Assembly (NCBI GenBank): GCA_963966185.1
Contig: CAWZYM010000191.1
Location: 62,001 to 126,000 of the forward strand
Direction of reading: 5' to 3'
Source: Rhabditoides inermis
Lineage: Eukaryota; Nematoda; Chromadorea; Rhabditida; Rhabditidae
Length of the DNA: 64,000 nt
Position numbers and translations under genes: made by a program. Under the pieces are notes generated by a model, which saw only the letters and a list, made by a program, of their open reading frames with translations, was not told the DNA's origin and did no database searches. How positions within the stretch are numbered: position 1 is the first letter of the stretch; each line of letters starts with the position of its first letter. Below, one piece after another: positions 1-12,849 of the stretch.

Positions 1-1896
1 ATGCAAAACTATTTTCTTCCAGATGTGTTCGAATCGTGATCGAACTAGATCAGAGAAATAACAGAAAAAGGAGGAATCACTGTGTCAGTTTCACTCTAGA
101 GAGCGTAGAGAAGCAGTCCGGGAGTTGTGACTTCCCAGTTCTGCTAGTTATGGCATTTATGCAAAAATATTTTCTTCCAGATGTGTTCGAATCGTGATCG
201 AACTAGATCAGAGAAATAACAGAATAAGGAGGAATCACTGTGTCAGTTCTACTCTAGAGAGCGTAGAGAAGCAGTCCGGGAGTTGTGACTTCCCAGTTCT
301 GCTAATTATGGCATTTATGCAAAACTATTTTCTTCCAAATGTGTTCGAATCGTGATCGAACTAGATCAGAGAAATAACAGAATAAGGAGGAATCACTGTG
401 TCAGTTCCACTCTAGAGAGCGTAGAGAAGCAGTCCGGGAGTTGTGACTTCCCAGTTCTGCTAATTATGGCATTTATGCAAAACTATTTTCTTCCAGATGT
501 GTTCGAATCGTGATCGAACTAGATCAGAGAAATAACAGAATAAGGAGGAATCACTGTGTCAGTTCCACTCTAGAGAGCGTAGAGAAGCAGTGCGGGAGTT
601 ACGACTTCCCAGTTCTGCTAATTATGGCATTTATGCAAAAGTATTTTCTTCCAAACGTGTTCGAATCGTGATCGAACTAGATCAGAGAAATAACAGAATA
701 AGGAGGAATCACTGTGTCAGTTTCACTCTACAGAGCGTAGAGAAGCAGTCCGGGAGTTGTGACTTCTCACTTCTGCTAATTATGGCATTCATGCAAACCT
801 ATTTTCTTCCAGATGTGTTCGAATCGTGATCGAACTAGATCAGAGAAATAACAGAATAAGGAGGAATCACTGTGTCAGTTCCACTCTAGAGAGCGTAGAG
901 AAGCAGTCCGTGAGTTGTGACTTCCCAGTTATGCTAATTATGACATTTATGCAAAACTATTTTCTTCCAGATGTGTTCGAATCGTGATCGAACTAGATCA
1001 GAGAAATAACAGAATAAGGAGGAATCACTGTGTCAGTTCCACTCTAGAGAGCGTAGAGAAGCAGTCCGGGAGTTGTGACTTCCCAGTTCTGCTAGTTATG
1101 GCATTTATGCAAAAATATTTTCTTCCAGATGTGTTCGAATCGTGATCGAACTAGATCAGAGAAATAACAGAATAAGGAGGAATCACTGTGTCAGTTCTAC
1201 TCTAGAGAGCGTAGAGAAGCAGTCCGGGAGTTGTGACTTCCCAGTTCTGCTAATTATGGCATTTATGCAAAACTATTTTCTTCCAAATGTGTTCGAATCG
1301 TGATCGAACTAGATCAGAGAAATAACAGAATAAGGAGGAATCACTGTGTCAGTTCCACTCTAGAGAGCGTAGAGAAGCAGTCCGGGAGTTGTGACTTCCC
1401 AGTTCTGCTAATTATGGCATTTATGCAAAACTATTTTCTTCCAGATGTGTTCGAATCGTGATCGAACTAGATCAGAGAAATAACAGAATAAGGAGGAATC
1501 ACTGTGTCAGTTCCACTCTAGAGAGCGTAGAGAAGCAGTGCGGGAGTTACGACTTCCCAGTTCTGCTAATTATGGCATTTATGCAAAAGTATTTTCTTCC
1601 AAACGTGTTCGAATCGTGATCGAACTAGATCAGAGAAATAACAGAATAAGGAGGAATCACTGTGTCAGTTTCACTCTACAGAGCGTAGAGAAGCAGTCCG
1701 GGAGTTGTGACTTCTCACTTCTGCTAATTATGGCATTCATGCAAACCTATTTTCTTCCAGATGTGTTCGAATCGTGATCGAACTAGATCAGAGAAATAAC
1801 AGAATAAGGAGGAATCACTGTGTCAGTTCCACTCTAGAGAGCGTAGAGAAGCAGTCCGTGAGTTGTGACTTCCCAGTTATGCTAATTATGGCATTT
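1..1896 (+). repeat. 948-bp six-monomer HOR, two copies
   Basis: Bases 159-948 recur at 1107-1896 almost unchanged. Shared private marks include gcagtgcgggagttacgac (near 590 and 1538), ctctacagagcg and gacttctcacttctg. The opening monomer differs between copies (gaaaaaggagg/tttcactc against gaataaggagg/ttccactc), so one boundary lies within the first 110 bases. A third, partial copy may start at 1897, where the gaaaaag and tttcactc marks return. Confidence 0.9.
27..52 (+). other. Overlapping dyad symmetries of the monomer (first copy)
   Basis: GTTCGA (27-32) and TCGAAC (40-45) form a 6-bp inverted repeat around 7 bases. TGATC (37-41) and GATCA (48-52) form a second 5-bp inverted repeat around 6 bases, overlapping the first. 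Both are intact in most full-length monomers. The 11-bp deletion removes the left arm of the first dyad in 147-bp monomers; the 51-bp deletion removes it and most of the second. Hairpin or cruciform potential is weak in thermodynamic terms; a protein-binding role is speculation. Confidence 0.6.
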
Positions 1897-2053
1897 ATGC
1901 AAAACTATTTTCTTCCAGATGTGTTCGAATCGTGATCGAACTAGATCAGAGAAATAACAGAAAAAGAAGGAATCACTGTGTCAGTTTCACTCTAGAGAGC
2001 GTAGAGAAGCAGTCCGGGAGTTGTGACTTCCCAGTTCTGCTAATTATGGCATT

Positions 2054-3003
2054 TATGCAAAAATATTTTCTTCCAGATGTGTTCGAATCGTGATCGAACT
2101 AGATCAGAGAAATAACAGAATAAGGAGGAATCACTGTGTCAGTTCCACTCTAGAGAGCGTAGAGAAGCAGTCCGGGAGTTGTGACTTCCCAGTTCTGCTA
2201 ATTATGGCATTTATGCAAAAAATATTTTCTTCCGGATGTGTTCGAATCGTGATCGAACTAGATCAGAGAAATAACAGAATAAGGAGGAATCACTGTGTCA
2301 GTTCCACTCTAGAGAGCGTAGAGAAGCTGTCCGGAAACTGTGACTTCCCAGTTCTGCTAATTATTGCATTTATGCAAAAATATTTTCTTCCAAACGTGTT
2401 CGAATCGTGATCGAACTAGATCAGAGAAATAACAGAATAAGGAGGAATCACTATCTCAGTTTCACTCTAGAGAGCGTAGAGAAGCAGTCCGGGAGTTGTG
2501 ACTTCCCAGTTCTGCTAATTATGGCATTTATGCAAAAATATTTTCTTCCAGATGTGTTCGAATCGTGATCGAACTAGATCAGAGAAATAACAGAATAAGG
2601 AGGAATCACTGTGTCAATTCCACTCTAGAGAGCGTAGAGAAGCAGTCCGGGAGTTGTGACTTCCCAGTTCTGCTAATTATGGCATTTATGCAAAAAATAT
2701 TTTCTTCCGGATGTGTTCGAATCGTGATCGAACTAGATCAGAGAAATAACAGAATAAGGAGGAATCACTGTGTCAGTTCCACTCTAGAGAGCGTAGAGAA
2801 GCTGTCCGGAAACTGTGACTTCCCAGTTCTGCTAATTATTGCATTTATGCAAAAATATTTTCTTCCAAACGTGTTCGAATCGTGATCGAACTAGATCAGA
2901 GAAATAACAGAATAAGGAGGAATCACTATGTCAGTTTCACTCTAGAGAGCGTAGAGAAGCAGTCCGGGAGTTGTGACTTCCCAGTTCTGCTAATTATGGC
3001 ATT
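2054..3003 (+). repeat. 475-bp three-monomer HOR, two copies
   Basis: The unit is 158 + 159 + 158 bp. Its middle monomer has an extra A (gcaaaaaatattttcttccgg) and the next carries ctgtccggaaactgtg with ttattgcattt. Copies start near 2054 and 2529. The one-base insertion joins two monomers into one 106-codon open frame by chance; it is not a gene. Confidence 0.85.
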
Positions 3004-3499
3004 TATGCAAAAATATTTTCTTCCAGATGTGTTCGAATCGTGATCGAACTAGATCAGAGAAATAACAGAATAAGGAGGAATCACTGTGTCAATTCCACTC
3101 TAGAGAGCGTAGAGAAGCAGTCCGGGAGTTGTGACTTCCCAGTTCTGGTAATTATGGCATTTATGCAAAAATATTTTCTTCCAGATGTGTTCGAATCGTG
3201 ATCGAACTAGATAAGAGAATTAACAGAATAAGGAGGAATCACTGTGTCAGTTCCACTCTAGAGAGCGTAGAGAAGCAGTCCGGGAGTTGTTACTTCCCAG
3301 TTCTGCTAATTATAACATTTATGCAAAAATATTTTCTTCCAGATGTGTTCGAATCGTGATCGAACTAGATCAGAGAAATAACATAATAAGGAGGATTCAC
3401 TGTGTCAGTTCCACTCTAGAGAGCGTAGAGAAGCAGTGCGGGAGTTGTGACTTCCCAGTTCTGCTAATTATGGCGTTTATGCAAAACTATTTTCTTCCA

Positions 3500-5400
3500 G
3501 ATGTGTTCGAATCGTGATCGAACTAGATCAGAGAAATAACAGAATAAGGAGGAATCACTATGTCAGTTTCACTCTAGAGAGCGTAGAGAAGCAGTCCGGG
3601 AGTTGTGACTTCCCAGTTCTGCTAATTATGGCATTTATGCAAAAAATATTTTCTTCCGGATGTGTTCGAATCGTGATCGAACTAGATCAGAGAAATAACA
3701 GAATAAGGAGGAATCACTGTGTCAGTTCCACTCTAGAGAGCGTAGAGAAGCTGTCCGGAAACTGTGACTTCCCAGTTCTGCTAATTATTGCATTTATGCA
3801 AAAATATTTTCTTCCAAACGTGTTCGAATCGTGATCGAACTAGATCAGAGTAATAACAGAATAAGAAGGAATCACTGTGTCAGTTCCAATCTAGAAAGCG
3901 TAGAAAAGCTGTCCGGAAACTGTGACTTTCCAGTTCTGCTAATTATGACATTTATGCAAAACTATTTTCTTCCAAATGTGTTCGAATCGTGATCGAACTA
4001 GATAAGAGAATTAACAGAATAAGAAGGAATCACTGTGTCAGTTCCAATCTAGAAAGCGTAGAAAAGCTGTCCGGACACTGTGGCTTCCCAGTTCTGCTAA
4101 TTATGGCATTTATGCAAAACTATTTTCTTCCAGACGTGTTCGAATTGTGATCGAACTAAATCAGAGAAATAACAAAATAAGGAAGAATCACTGTGTCAGT
4201 TCCACTCTAGAGAGCGTAAAAAAGCTGTCCGGGAGTTGTGACTTCCCAGTTCTGCTAATTATGGCATTTATGCAAAATTATTTTCTTCCAGATGTGTTCG
4301 AATCGTGATCGAACTAGATCAGAGAACTAACAGAAAAAGGAGGAATCACTGTGTCAGTTCCACTCTAGAGAGCGTAGAAAAGCTGTCCGGACACTGTGGC
4401 TTCCCAGTTCTGCTAATTATGGCATTTATGCAAAACTATTTTCTTCCAGATGTGTTCGAATCGTGATCGAACTAGATCAGAGAAATAACAGAATAAGGAG
4501 GAATCACTGTGTCAGTTTCACTGTAGAGAGCGTAGAGAAGCAGTCCGGGAGTTGTGACTTCCCAGTTCTGCTAATTATGGCATTTATGCAAAAAATATTT
4601 TCTTCCGGATGTGTTCGAATCGTGATCGAACTAGATCAGAGAAATAACAGAATAAGGAGGAATCACTGTGTCAGTTCCACTCTAGAGAGCGTAGAGAAGC
4701 TGTCCGGAAACTGTGACTTCCCAGTTCTGCTAATTATTGCATTTATGCAAAAATATTTTCTTCCAAACGTGTTCGAATCGTGATCGAACTAGATCAGAGT
4801 AATAACAGAATAAGAAGGAATCACTGTGTCAGTTCCAATCTAGAAAGCGTAGAAAAGCTGTCCGGAAACTGTGACTTTCCAGTTCTGCTAATTATGACAT
4901 TTATGCAAAACTATTTTCTTCCAAATGTGTTCGAATCGTGATCGAACTAGATAAGAGAATTAACAGAATAAGAAGGAATCACTGTGTCAGTTCCAATCTA
5001 GAAAGCGTAGAAAAGCTGTCCGGACACTGTGGCTTCCCAGTTCTGCTAATTATGGCATTTATGCAAAACTATTTTCTTCCAGACGTGTTCGAATTGTGAT
5101 CGAACTAAATCAGAGAAATAACAAAATAAGGAAGAATCACTGTGTCAGTTCCACTCTAGAGAGCGTAAAAAAGCTGTCCGGGAGTTGTGACTTCCCAGTT
5201 CTGCTAATTATGGCATTTATGCAAAATTATTTTCTTCCAGATGTGTTCGAATCGTGATCGAACTAGATCAGAGAACTAACAGAAAAAGGAGGAATCACTG
5301 TGTCAGTTCCACTCTAGAGAGCGTAGAAAAGCTGTCCGGACACTGTGGCTTCCCAGTTCTGCTAATTATGGCATTTATGCAAAACTATTTTCTTCCAGAC
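3500..5400 (+). repeat. 949-bp six-monomer HOR, two copies
   Basis: Offset 949 bp: the marks cagagtaataacag (near 3847 and 4796), agataagagaattaac (near 4001 and 4950) and agacgtgttcgaattgtg (4132 and 5081) recur in order. The same 159-bp monomer as in the 475-bp unit opens each copy, linking the two HORs by descent. Confidence 0.85.
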
Positions 5401-5712
5401 GTGTTCGAATTGTGATCGAACTAAATCAGAGAAATAACAAAATAAGGAAGAATCACTGTGTCAGTTCCACTCTAGAGAGCGTAAAAAAGCTGTCCGGGAG
5501 TTGTGACTTCCCAGTTCTGCTAATTATGGCATTTATGCAAAATTATTTTCTTCCAGATGTGTTCGAATCGTGATCGAACTAGATCAGAGAACTAACAGAA
5601 AAAGGAGGAATCACTGTGTCAGTTCCACTCTAGAGAGCGTAGAGAAGCAGTCTGGGAGTTGTGACTTCCCAGTTCTGCTAATTATGGCATTTATGCAAAA
5701 CTATTTTCTTCC
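5081..5712 (+). repeat. 316-bp dimer HOR (agacgtg/agatgtg)
   Basis: A pair of monomers, one with agacgtgttcgaattgtg plus gaactaaatcagag and one with agatgtgttcgaatcgtg plus gagaactaac, repeats at 5081 and 5397. The second dimer changes to gagaagcagtctggg near 5640, marking a recombination junction. The same dimer is also found in tandem at 7451/7767 and 8399/8715. Confidence 0.8.
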
Positions 5713-5794
5713 AGATGTGTTCGAATCGTGATCGAACTAGATCAGAGAAATAACAGAATAAGGAGGAATCACTGTGTCAGTTCCACTCTAGAGA

Positions 5795-6860
5795 GCGTTG
5801 AGAAGCAGTCCGGGAATTGTGACTTCCCAGTTCTGCTAATTATGGCATTTATGCAAAACTTTTTTCTTCCAGATGTGTTCGAATCGTGATCGAACTAGAT
5901 CAGAGAATTAACAGAACAAGAAGGAATCACTGTGTCAGTTCCACTCTAGAAAGCGTAGAAAAGCTGTCCGGACACTGTGGCTTCCCAGTTCTGCTAACTA
6001 TGGCATTTATGCAAAACTTTTTTCTTCCAGATGTGTTCGAATCGTGATCGAACTAGATCAGAGAATTAACAGAACAAGAAGGAATCACTGTGTCAGTTCT
6101 ACTCTAGAAAGCGTAGAAAAGCTGTCCGGACACTGTGGCTTCCCAGTTCTGCTAACTATGGCATTTATGCAAAACTATTTTCTTTCAGATGTGTTCGAAT
6201 CGTGATCGAACTAGATCAGAGATTTAACAGAATAAGAAGGAATCACTGTGTCAGTTCCACTCTAGAGAGCGTAAAAAAGCTGTCCGGGAGTTGTGACTTC
6301 CCAGTTCTGCTAATTATGACAGCAAAACTATTTTCTTCCAGATGTGTTCGAATTGTGATCGAACTAGATCAGAGAAGTGACAGAATAAGGAGGAATCACT
6401 GTGTCAGTTCCACTCTAGAAAGCGTAGAAAAGCTGTCCGGACACTGTGGCTTCCCAGTTCTGCTAACTATGGCATTTATGCAAAACTATTTTCTTCCAGA
6501 TGTGTTCGAATCGTGATCGAACTAGATCAGAGAATTAACAGAACAAGAAGGAATCACTGTGTCAGTTCCACTCTAGAAAGCGTAGAAAAGCTGTCCGGAC
6601 ACTGTGGCTTCCCAGTTCTGCTAACTATGGCATTTATGGAAAACTATTTTCTTCCAGATGTGTTCGAATCGTGATCGAACTAGATCAGAGAATTAACAGA
6701 ACAAGAAGGAATCACTGTGTCAGTTCCACTCTAGAGAGCGTAAAAAACTGTCCGAGGGTTGTGACTTCCCAGTTTTGCTAATTATGACATTTATGCAAAA
6801 CTATATCCTTCTAGATGCGTTCGAATCGTGATCGAACTAGATCAGAGATTTAACAGAATA
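5795..6860 (+). repeat. Block repeated at 12.12-13.18 kb (offset 6321 bp)
   Basis: From gagcgttgagaagcag at 5793 onward this stretch matches 12114 onward, including the 5-bp-shortened monomer with tatgacagcaaaac (near 6315 and 12636), agaagtgacag, and the gtaaaaaactgtccgaggg monomer. Similarity ends near 6862, where gaagaatcactgtgtcagtgtcag replaces gaggaatcactgtgtcagttcc. The two copies are separated by other satellite types. Confidence 0.75.
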
Positions 6861-7189
6861 AGGAAGAATCACTGTGTCAGTGTCAGTTCCACTCTAGAGA
6901 GCGTAAAAAAACTGTCCGGGAGTTGTGACTTCCCAGTTCTGCTACTTATGACATTTATGCAACACTATTTTCTTCCAGATGTGTTGGAATCGTGATCGAA
7001 CTAGATCAGAGAAATAACAGAATGAGGAGGAATCACTGTGTCAGTTCCACTCTAGAGAGCGTAGAGAATCAGTCCGGGAGTTGTGACTTCCCAGTTCTGC
7101 TAATTATGGCATTTATGCAAAACTATGTCCTTCCAGATGCGTTCGAATCGTGATCGAACTAGATCAGAGAACTAACAGAACAAGAAGGA

Positions 7190-9040
7190 ATCACTGTGTC
7201 AGTTCTACTCTAGAAAGCGTAGAAAAGCTGTCCGGACACTGTGGCTTCCCAGTTCTGCTAACTATGGCATTTATGCAAAACTATTTTCTTCCAGATGTGT
7301 TCGAATCGTGATCGAACTAGATCAGAGAATTAACAGAACAAGAAGGAATCACTGTGTCAGTTCTACTCTAGAAAGCGTAGAAAAGCTGTCCGGACACTGT
7401 GGCTTCCCAGTTCTGCTAATTATGGCATTTATGCAAAACTATTTTCTTCCAGACGTGTTCGAATTGTGATCGAACTAAATCAGAGAAATAACAAAATAAG
7501 GAAGAATCACTGTGTCAGTTCCACTCTAGAGAGCGTAAAAAAGCTGTCCGGGAGTTGTGACTTCCCAGTTCTGCTAATTATGGCATTTATGCAAAATTAT
7601 TTTCTTCCAGATGTGTTCGAATCGTGATCGAACTAGATCAGAGAACTAACAGAAAAAGGAGGAATCACTGTGTCAGTTCCACTCTAGAGAGCGTAGAAAA
7701 GCTGTCCGGACACTGTGGCTTCCCAGTTCTGCTAATTATGGCATTTATGCAAAACTATTTTCTTCCAGACGTGTTCGAATTGTGATCGAACTAAATCAGA
7801 GAAATAACAAAATAAGGAAGAATCACTGTGTCAGTTCCACTCTAGAGAGCGTAAAAAAGCTGTCCGGGAGTTGTGACTTCCCAGTTCTGCTAATTATGGC
7901 ATTTATGCAAAATTATTTTCTTCCAGATGTGTTCGAATCGTGATCGAACTAGATCAGAGAACTAACAGAAAAAGGAGGAATCACTGTGTCAGTTCCACTC
8001 TAGAGAGCGTAGAAAAGCTGTCCGGACACTGTGGCTTCCCAGTTCTGCTAATTATGGCATTTATGCAAAATTATTTTCTTCCAGATGTGTTCGAATCGTG
8101 ATCGAACTAGATCAGAGAACTAACAGAAAAAGGAGGAATCACTGTGTCAGTTCTACTCTAGAAAGCGTAGAAAAGCTGTCCGGACACTGTGGCTTCCCAG
8201 TTCTGCTAACTATGGCATTTATGCAAAACTATTTTCTTCCAGATGTGTTCGAATCGTGATCGAACTAGATCAGAGAATTAACAGAACAAGAAGGAATCAC
8301 TGTGTCAGTTCTACTCTAGAAAGCGTAGAAAAGCTGTCCGGACACTGTGGCTTCCCAGTTCTGCTAATTATGGCATTTATGCAAAACTATTTTCTTCCAG
8401 ACGTGTTCGAATTGTGATCGAACTAAATCAGAGAAATAACAAAATAAGGAAGAATCACTGTGTCAGTTCCACTCTAGAGAGCGTAAAAAAGCTGTCCGGG
8501 AGTTGTGACTTCCCAGTTCTGCTAATTATGGCATTTATGCAAAATTATTTTCTTCCAGATGTGTTCGAATCGTGATCGAACTAGATCAGAGAACTAACAG
8601 AAAAAGGAGGAATCACTGTGTCAGTTCCACTCTAGAGAGCGTAGAAAAGCTGTCCGGACACTGTGGCTTCCCAGTTCTGCTAATTATGGCATTTATGCAA
8701 AACTATTTTCTTCCAGACGTGTTCGAATTGTGATCGAACTAAATCAGAGAAATAACAAAATAAGGAAGAATCACTGTGTCAGTTCCACTCTAGAGAGCGT
8801 AAAAAAGCTGTCCGGGAGTTGTGACTTCCCAGTTCTGCTAATTATGGCATTTATGCAAAATTATTTTCTTCCAGATGTGTTCGAATCGTGATCGAACTAG
8901 ATCAGAGAACTAACAGAAAAAGGAGGAATCACTGTGTCAGTTCCACTCTAGAGAGCGTAGAAAAGCTGTCCGGACACTGTGGCTTCCCAGTTCTGCTAAT
9001 TATGGCATTTATGCAAAACTATTTTCTTCCAGATGTGTTC
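7190..9040 (+). repeat. 948-bp six-monomer HOR, two copies
   Basis: The pair of 316-bp dimers and the preceding gagaattaacagaacaag monomers recur with an offset of 948 bp (agacgtg at 7451/7767 and 8399/8715). The junction lies inside a hybrid monomer near 8100-8160, whose front half (gagaactaacagaaaaagg) belongs to one class and whose back half (ttctactctagaaagcg) to another. This is the footprint of unequal crossover within a monomer. Confidence 0.8.
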
Positions 9041-9329
9041 GAATCGTGATCGAACTAGATCAGAGAAATAACAGAATAAGGAGGAATCACTGTGTCAGTT
9101 CCACTCTAGAGAGCGTTGAGAAGCAGTCCGGGAATTGTGACTTCCCAGTTCTGCTAATTATGGCATTTATGCAAAACTATTTTCTTCCAGATGTGTTCGA
9201 ATCGTGATCGAACTAGATCAGAGAATTAACAGAACAAGAAGGAATCACTGTGTCAGTTCTACTCTAGAAAGCGTAGAAAAGCTGTCCGGACACTGTGGCT
9301 TCCCAGTTCTGCTAACTATGGCATTTATG

Positions 9330-10100
9330 CAAAACTATTTTCTTTCAGATGTGTTCGAATCGTGATCGAACTAGATCAGAGAATTAACAGAACAAGAAGG
9401 AATCACTGTGTCAGTTCCACTCTAGAGAGCGTAAAAAACTGTCCGAGGGTTGTGACTTCCCAGTTTTGCTAATTATGACATTTATGCAAAACTATATCCT
9501 TCTAGATGCGTTCGAATCGTGATCGAACTAGATCAGAGATTTAACAGAATAAGGAAGAATCACTGTGTCAGTGTCAGTTCCACTCTAGAGAGCGTAAAAA
9601 AACTGTCCGGGAGTTGTGACTTCCCAGTTCTGCTACTTATGACATTTATGCAACACTATTTTCTTCCAGATGTGTTGGAATCGTGATCGAACTAGATCAG
9701 AGAAATAACAGAATGAGGAGGAATCACTGTGTCAGTTCCACTCTAGAGAGCGTAGAGAATCAGTCCGGGAGTTGTGACTTCCCAGTTCTGCTAATTATGG
9801 CATTTATGCAAAACTATGTCCTTCCAGATGCGTTCGAATCGTGATCGAACTAGATCAGAGAACTAACAGAACAAGAAGGAATCACTGTGTCAGTTCTACT
9901 CTAGAAAGCGTAGAAAAGCTGTCCGGACACTGTGGCTTCCCAGTTCTGCTAACTATGGCATTTATGCAAAACTATTTTCTTCCAGATGTGTTCGAATCGT
10001 GATCGAACTAGATCAGAGAATTAACAGAACAAGAAGGAATCACTGTGTCAGTTCTACTCTAGAAAGCGTAGAAAAGCTGTCCGGACACTGTGGCTTCCCA
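9330..10100 (+). repeat. Block repeated from 6.64-7.41 kb (offset 2691 bp)
   Basis: Includes the monomer with a 6-bp duplication (cactgtgtcagtgtcagttcc, near 9561 and 6870) and neighbours with ctatatccttctagatgcg and ctatgtccttccagatgcg. A further copy of the 6-bp-expanded monomer lies near 14140. The intervening 9.0-9.3 kb belongs to another unit. Confidence 0.75.
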
Positions 10101-12100
10101 GTTCTGCTAACTATGGCATTTATGCAAAACTATTTTCTTTCAGATGTGTTCGAATCGTGATCGAACTAGATCAGAGATTTAACAGAATAAGAAGGAATCA
10201 CTGTGTCAGTTCCACTCTAGAGAGCGTAAAAAAGCTGTCCGGGAGTTGTGACTTCCCAGTTCTGCTAATTATGACAGCAAAACTATTTTCTTCCAGATGT
10301 GTTCGAATTGTGATCGAACTAGATCAGAGAAGTGACAGAATAAGGAGGAATCACTATGTCAGTTTCACTCTAGAGAGCGTAGAGAAGCAGTCCGGGAGTT
10401 GTGACTTCCCAGTTCTGCTAATTATGGCATTTATGCAAAAATATTTTCTTCCAGATGTGTTCGAATCGTGATCGAACTAGTACAGAGAAATAACAGAATA
10501 AGGAGGAATCACTGTGTCAATTCCACTCTAGAGAGCGTAGAGAAGCAGTCCGGGAGTTGTGACTTCCCAGTTCTGCTAATTATGGCATTTATGCAAAAAA
10601 TATTTTCTTCCGGATGTGTTCGAATCGTGATCGAACTAGATCAGAGAAATAACAGAATAAGGAGGAATCACTGTGTCAGTTCCACTCTAGAGAGCGTAGA
10701 GAAGCTGTCCGGAAACTGTGACTTCCCAGTTCTGCTAGTTATTGCATTTATGCAAAAATATTTTCTTCCAAACGTGTTCGAATCGTGATCGAACTAGATC
10801 AGAGAAATAACAGAATAAGGAGGATTCACTGTGTCAGTTCCACTCTAGAGAGCGTAGAGAAGCAGTGCGGGAGTTGTGACTTCCCAGTTCTGCTAATTAT
10901 GGCGTTTATGCAAAACTGTTTTCTTCCAGATGTGTTCGAATCGTGATCGAACTAGATCAGAGAAATAACAGAATAAGGAGGAATCACTGTGTCAGTTCCA
11001 CTCTAGAGAGCGTAGAGAAGCAGTCCGTGAGTTGTGACTTCCCAGTTGTGCTAATTATGGCATTTATGCAAAACTATTTTCTTCCGGATGTGTTCGAATC
11101 GTGATCGAACTAGATCAGAGAAATAACAGAATAAGGAGGAATCACTGTGTCAGTTCCACTCTAGAGAGCGTAAAAAAGCTGTCCGGGAGTTGTGACTTCC
11201 CAGTTCTGCTAGTTATGACATTTACCCAAAACTATTTTCTTCCAGATGTGTTCGAATTGTGATCGAACTAGATCAGAGAATTAACAGAACAAAGAGGAAT
11301 CACTGTGTCAGTTCCACTCTAGAGAGCGTAAAAAAGCTGTCCGGAAACTGTGACTTCCCAGTTCTGCTAATTATGACATTTATGCAAAACTATTTTCTTC
11401 CAAATGTGTTCGAATCGTGATCGAACTAGATAAGAGAATTAACAGAATAAGAAGGAATCACTGTGTCAGTTCCAATCTAGAAAGCGTAGAATAGCTGTCC
11501 GGACACTGTGGCTTCCCAGTTCTGCTAATTATGGCATTTATGCAAAACTATTTTCTTCCAGACGTGTTCGAATTGTGATCGAACTAAATCAGAGAAATAA
11601 CAAAATAAGGAAGAATCACTGTGTCAGTTCCACTCTAGAGAGCGTAAAAAAGCTGTCCGGGAGTTGTGACTTCCCAGTTCTGCTAATTATGGCATTTATG
11701 CAAAATTATTTTCTTCCAGATGTGTTCGAATCGTGATCGAACTAGATCAGAGAACTAACAGAAAAAGGAGGAATCACTGTGTCAGTTCCACTCTAGAGAG
11801 CGTAGAAAAGCTGTCCGGACACTGTGGCTTCCCAGTTCTGCTAATTATGGCATTTATGCAAAACTATTTTCTTCCAGATGTGTTCGAATCGTGATCGAAC
11901 TAGATCAGAGAAATAACAGAATAAGGAGGAATGACTGTGTCAGTTTCACTGTAGAGAGCGTGGAGAAGCTGTCCGGAAACTGTGACTTCCCAGTTCTGCT
12001 AATTATGACATTTATGCAAAACTATTTTCTTCCAAATGTGTTCGAATCGTGATCGAATTAGATCAGAGAACTAACAAAATAAGGAGGAATCACTGTGTCA
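10101..12100 (+). repeat. Mosaic satellite segment
   Basis: Ordinary and variant monomers drawn from several units: the 5-bp-shortened monomer near 10275, the 159-bp monomer near 10590, cagtgcgggag with ggcgtttatg near 10870-10910 as at 3440-3480, and the gataagagaatt/agacgtg series near 11430-11700 as at 4000-4300 (offset about 7429 bp). I see no tandem HOR within it and no non-satellite sequence. Confidence 0.75.
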
Positions 12101-12849
12101 GTTCCACTCTAGAGAGCGTTGAGAAGCAGTCCGGGAATTGTGACTTCCCAGTTCTGCTAATTATGGCATTTATGCAAAACTTTTTTCTTCCAGATGTGTT
12201 CGAATCGTGATCGAACTAGATCAGAGAATTAACAGAACAAGAAGGAATCACTGTGTCAGTTCCACTCTAGAAAGCGTAGAAAAGCTGTCCGGACACTGTG
12301 GCTTCCCAGTTCTGCTAACTATGGCATTTATGCAAAACTATTTTCTTCCAGATGTGTTCGAATCGTGATCGAACTAGATCAGAGAATTAACAGAACAAGA
12401 AGGAATCACTGTGTCAGTTCTACTCTAGAAAGCGTAGAAAAGCTGTCCGGACACTGTGGCTTCCCAGTTCTGCTAACTATGGCATTTATGCAAAACTATT
12501 TTCTTTCAGATGTGTTCGAATCGTGATCGAACTAGATCAGAGATTTAACAGAATAAGAAGGAATCACTGTGTCAGTTCCACTCTAGAGAGCGTAAAAAAG
12601 CTGTCCGGGAGTTGTGACTTCCCAGTTCTGCTAATTATGACAGCAAAACTATTTTCTTCCAGATGTGTTCGAATTGTGATCGAACTAGATCAGAGAAGTG
12701 ACAGAATAAGGAGGAATCACTGTGTCAGTTCCACTCTAGAAAGCGTAGAAAAGCTGTCCGGACACTGTGGCTTCCCAGTTCTGCTAACTATGGCATTTAT
12801 GCAAAACTATTTTCTTCCAGATGTGTTCGAATCGTGATCGAACTAGATC

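Noticed and set aside
61..90. Shine-Dalgarno-like aaggagg followed by GTG in each monomer
   Set aside because: It is a fixed part of the repeat, the frame from GTG closes quickly, and the array with a hAT-like MITE is eukaryotic. Chance resemblance.
120..136. GGGA-N9-TCCC as a terminator hairpin
   Set aside because: Only four base pairs plus a wobble, no following T tract, and present in every monomer irrespective of context.
1..158. CENP-B box (nTTCGnnnnAnnCGGGn)
   Set aside because: TTCG occurs twice per monomer and CGGG once, but no TTCG has A at the required position with CGGG following at the correct spacing on either strand.
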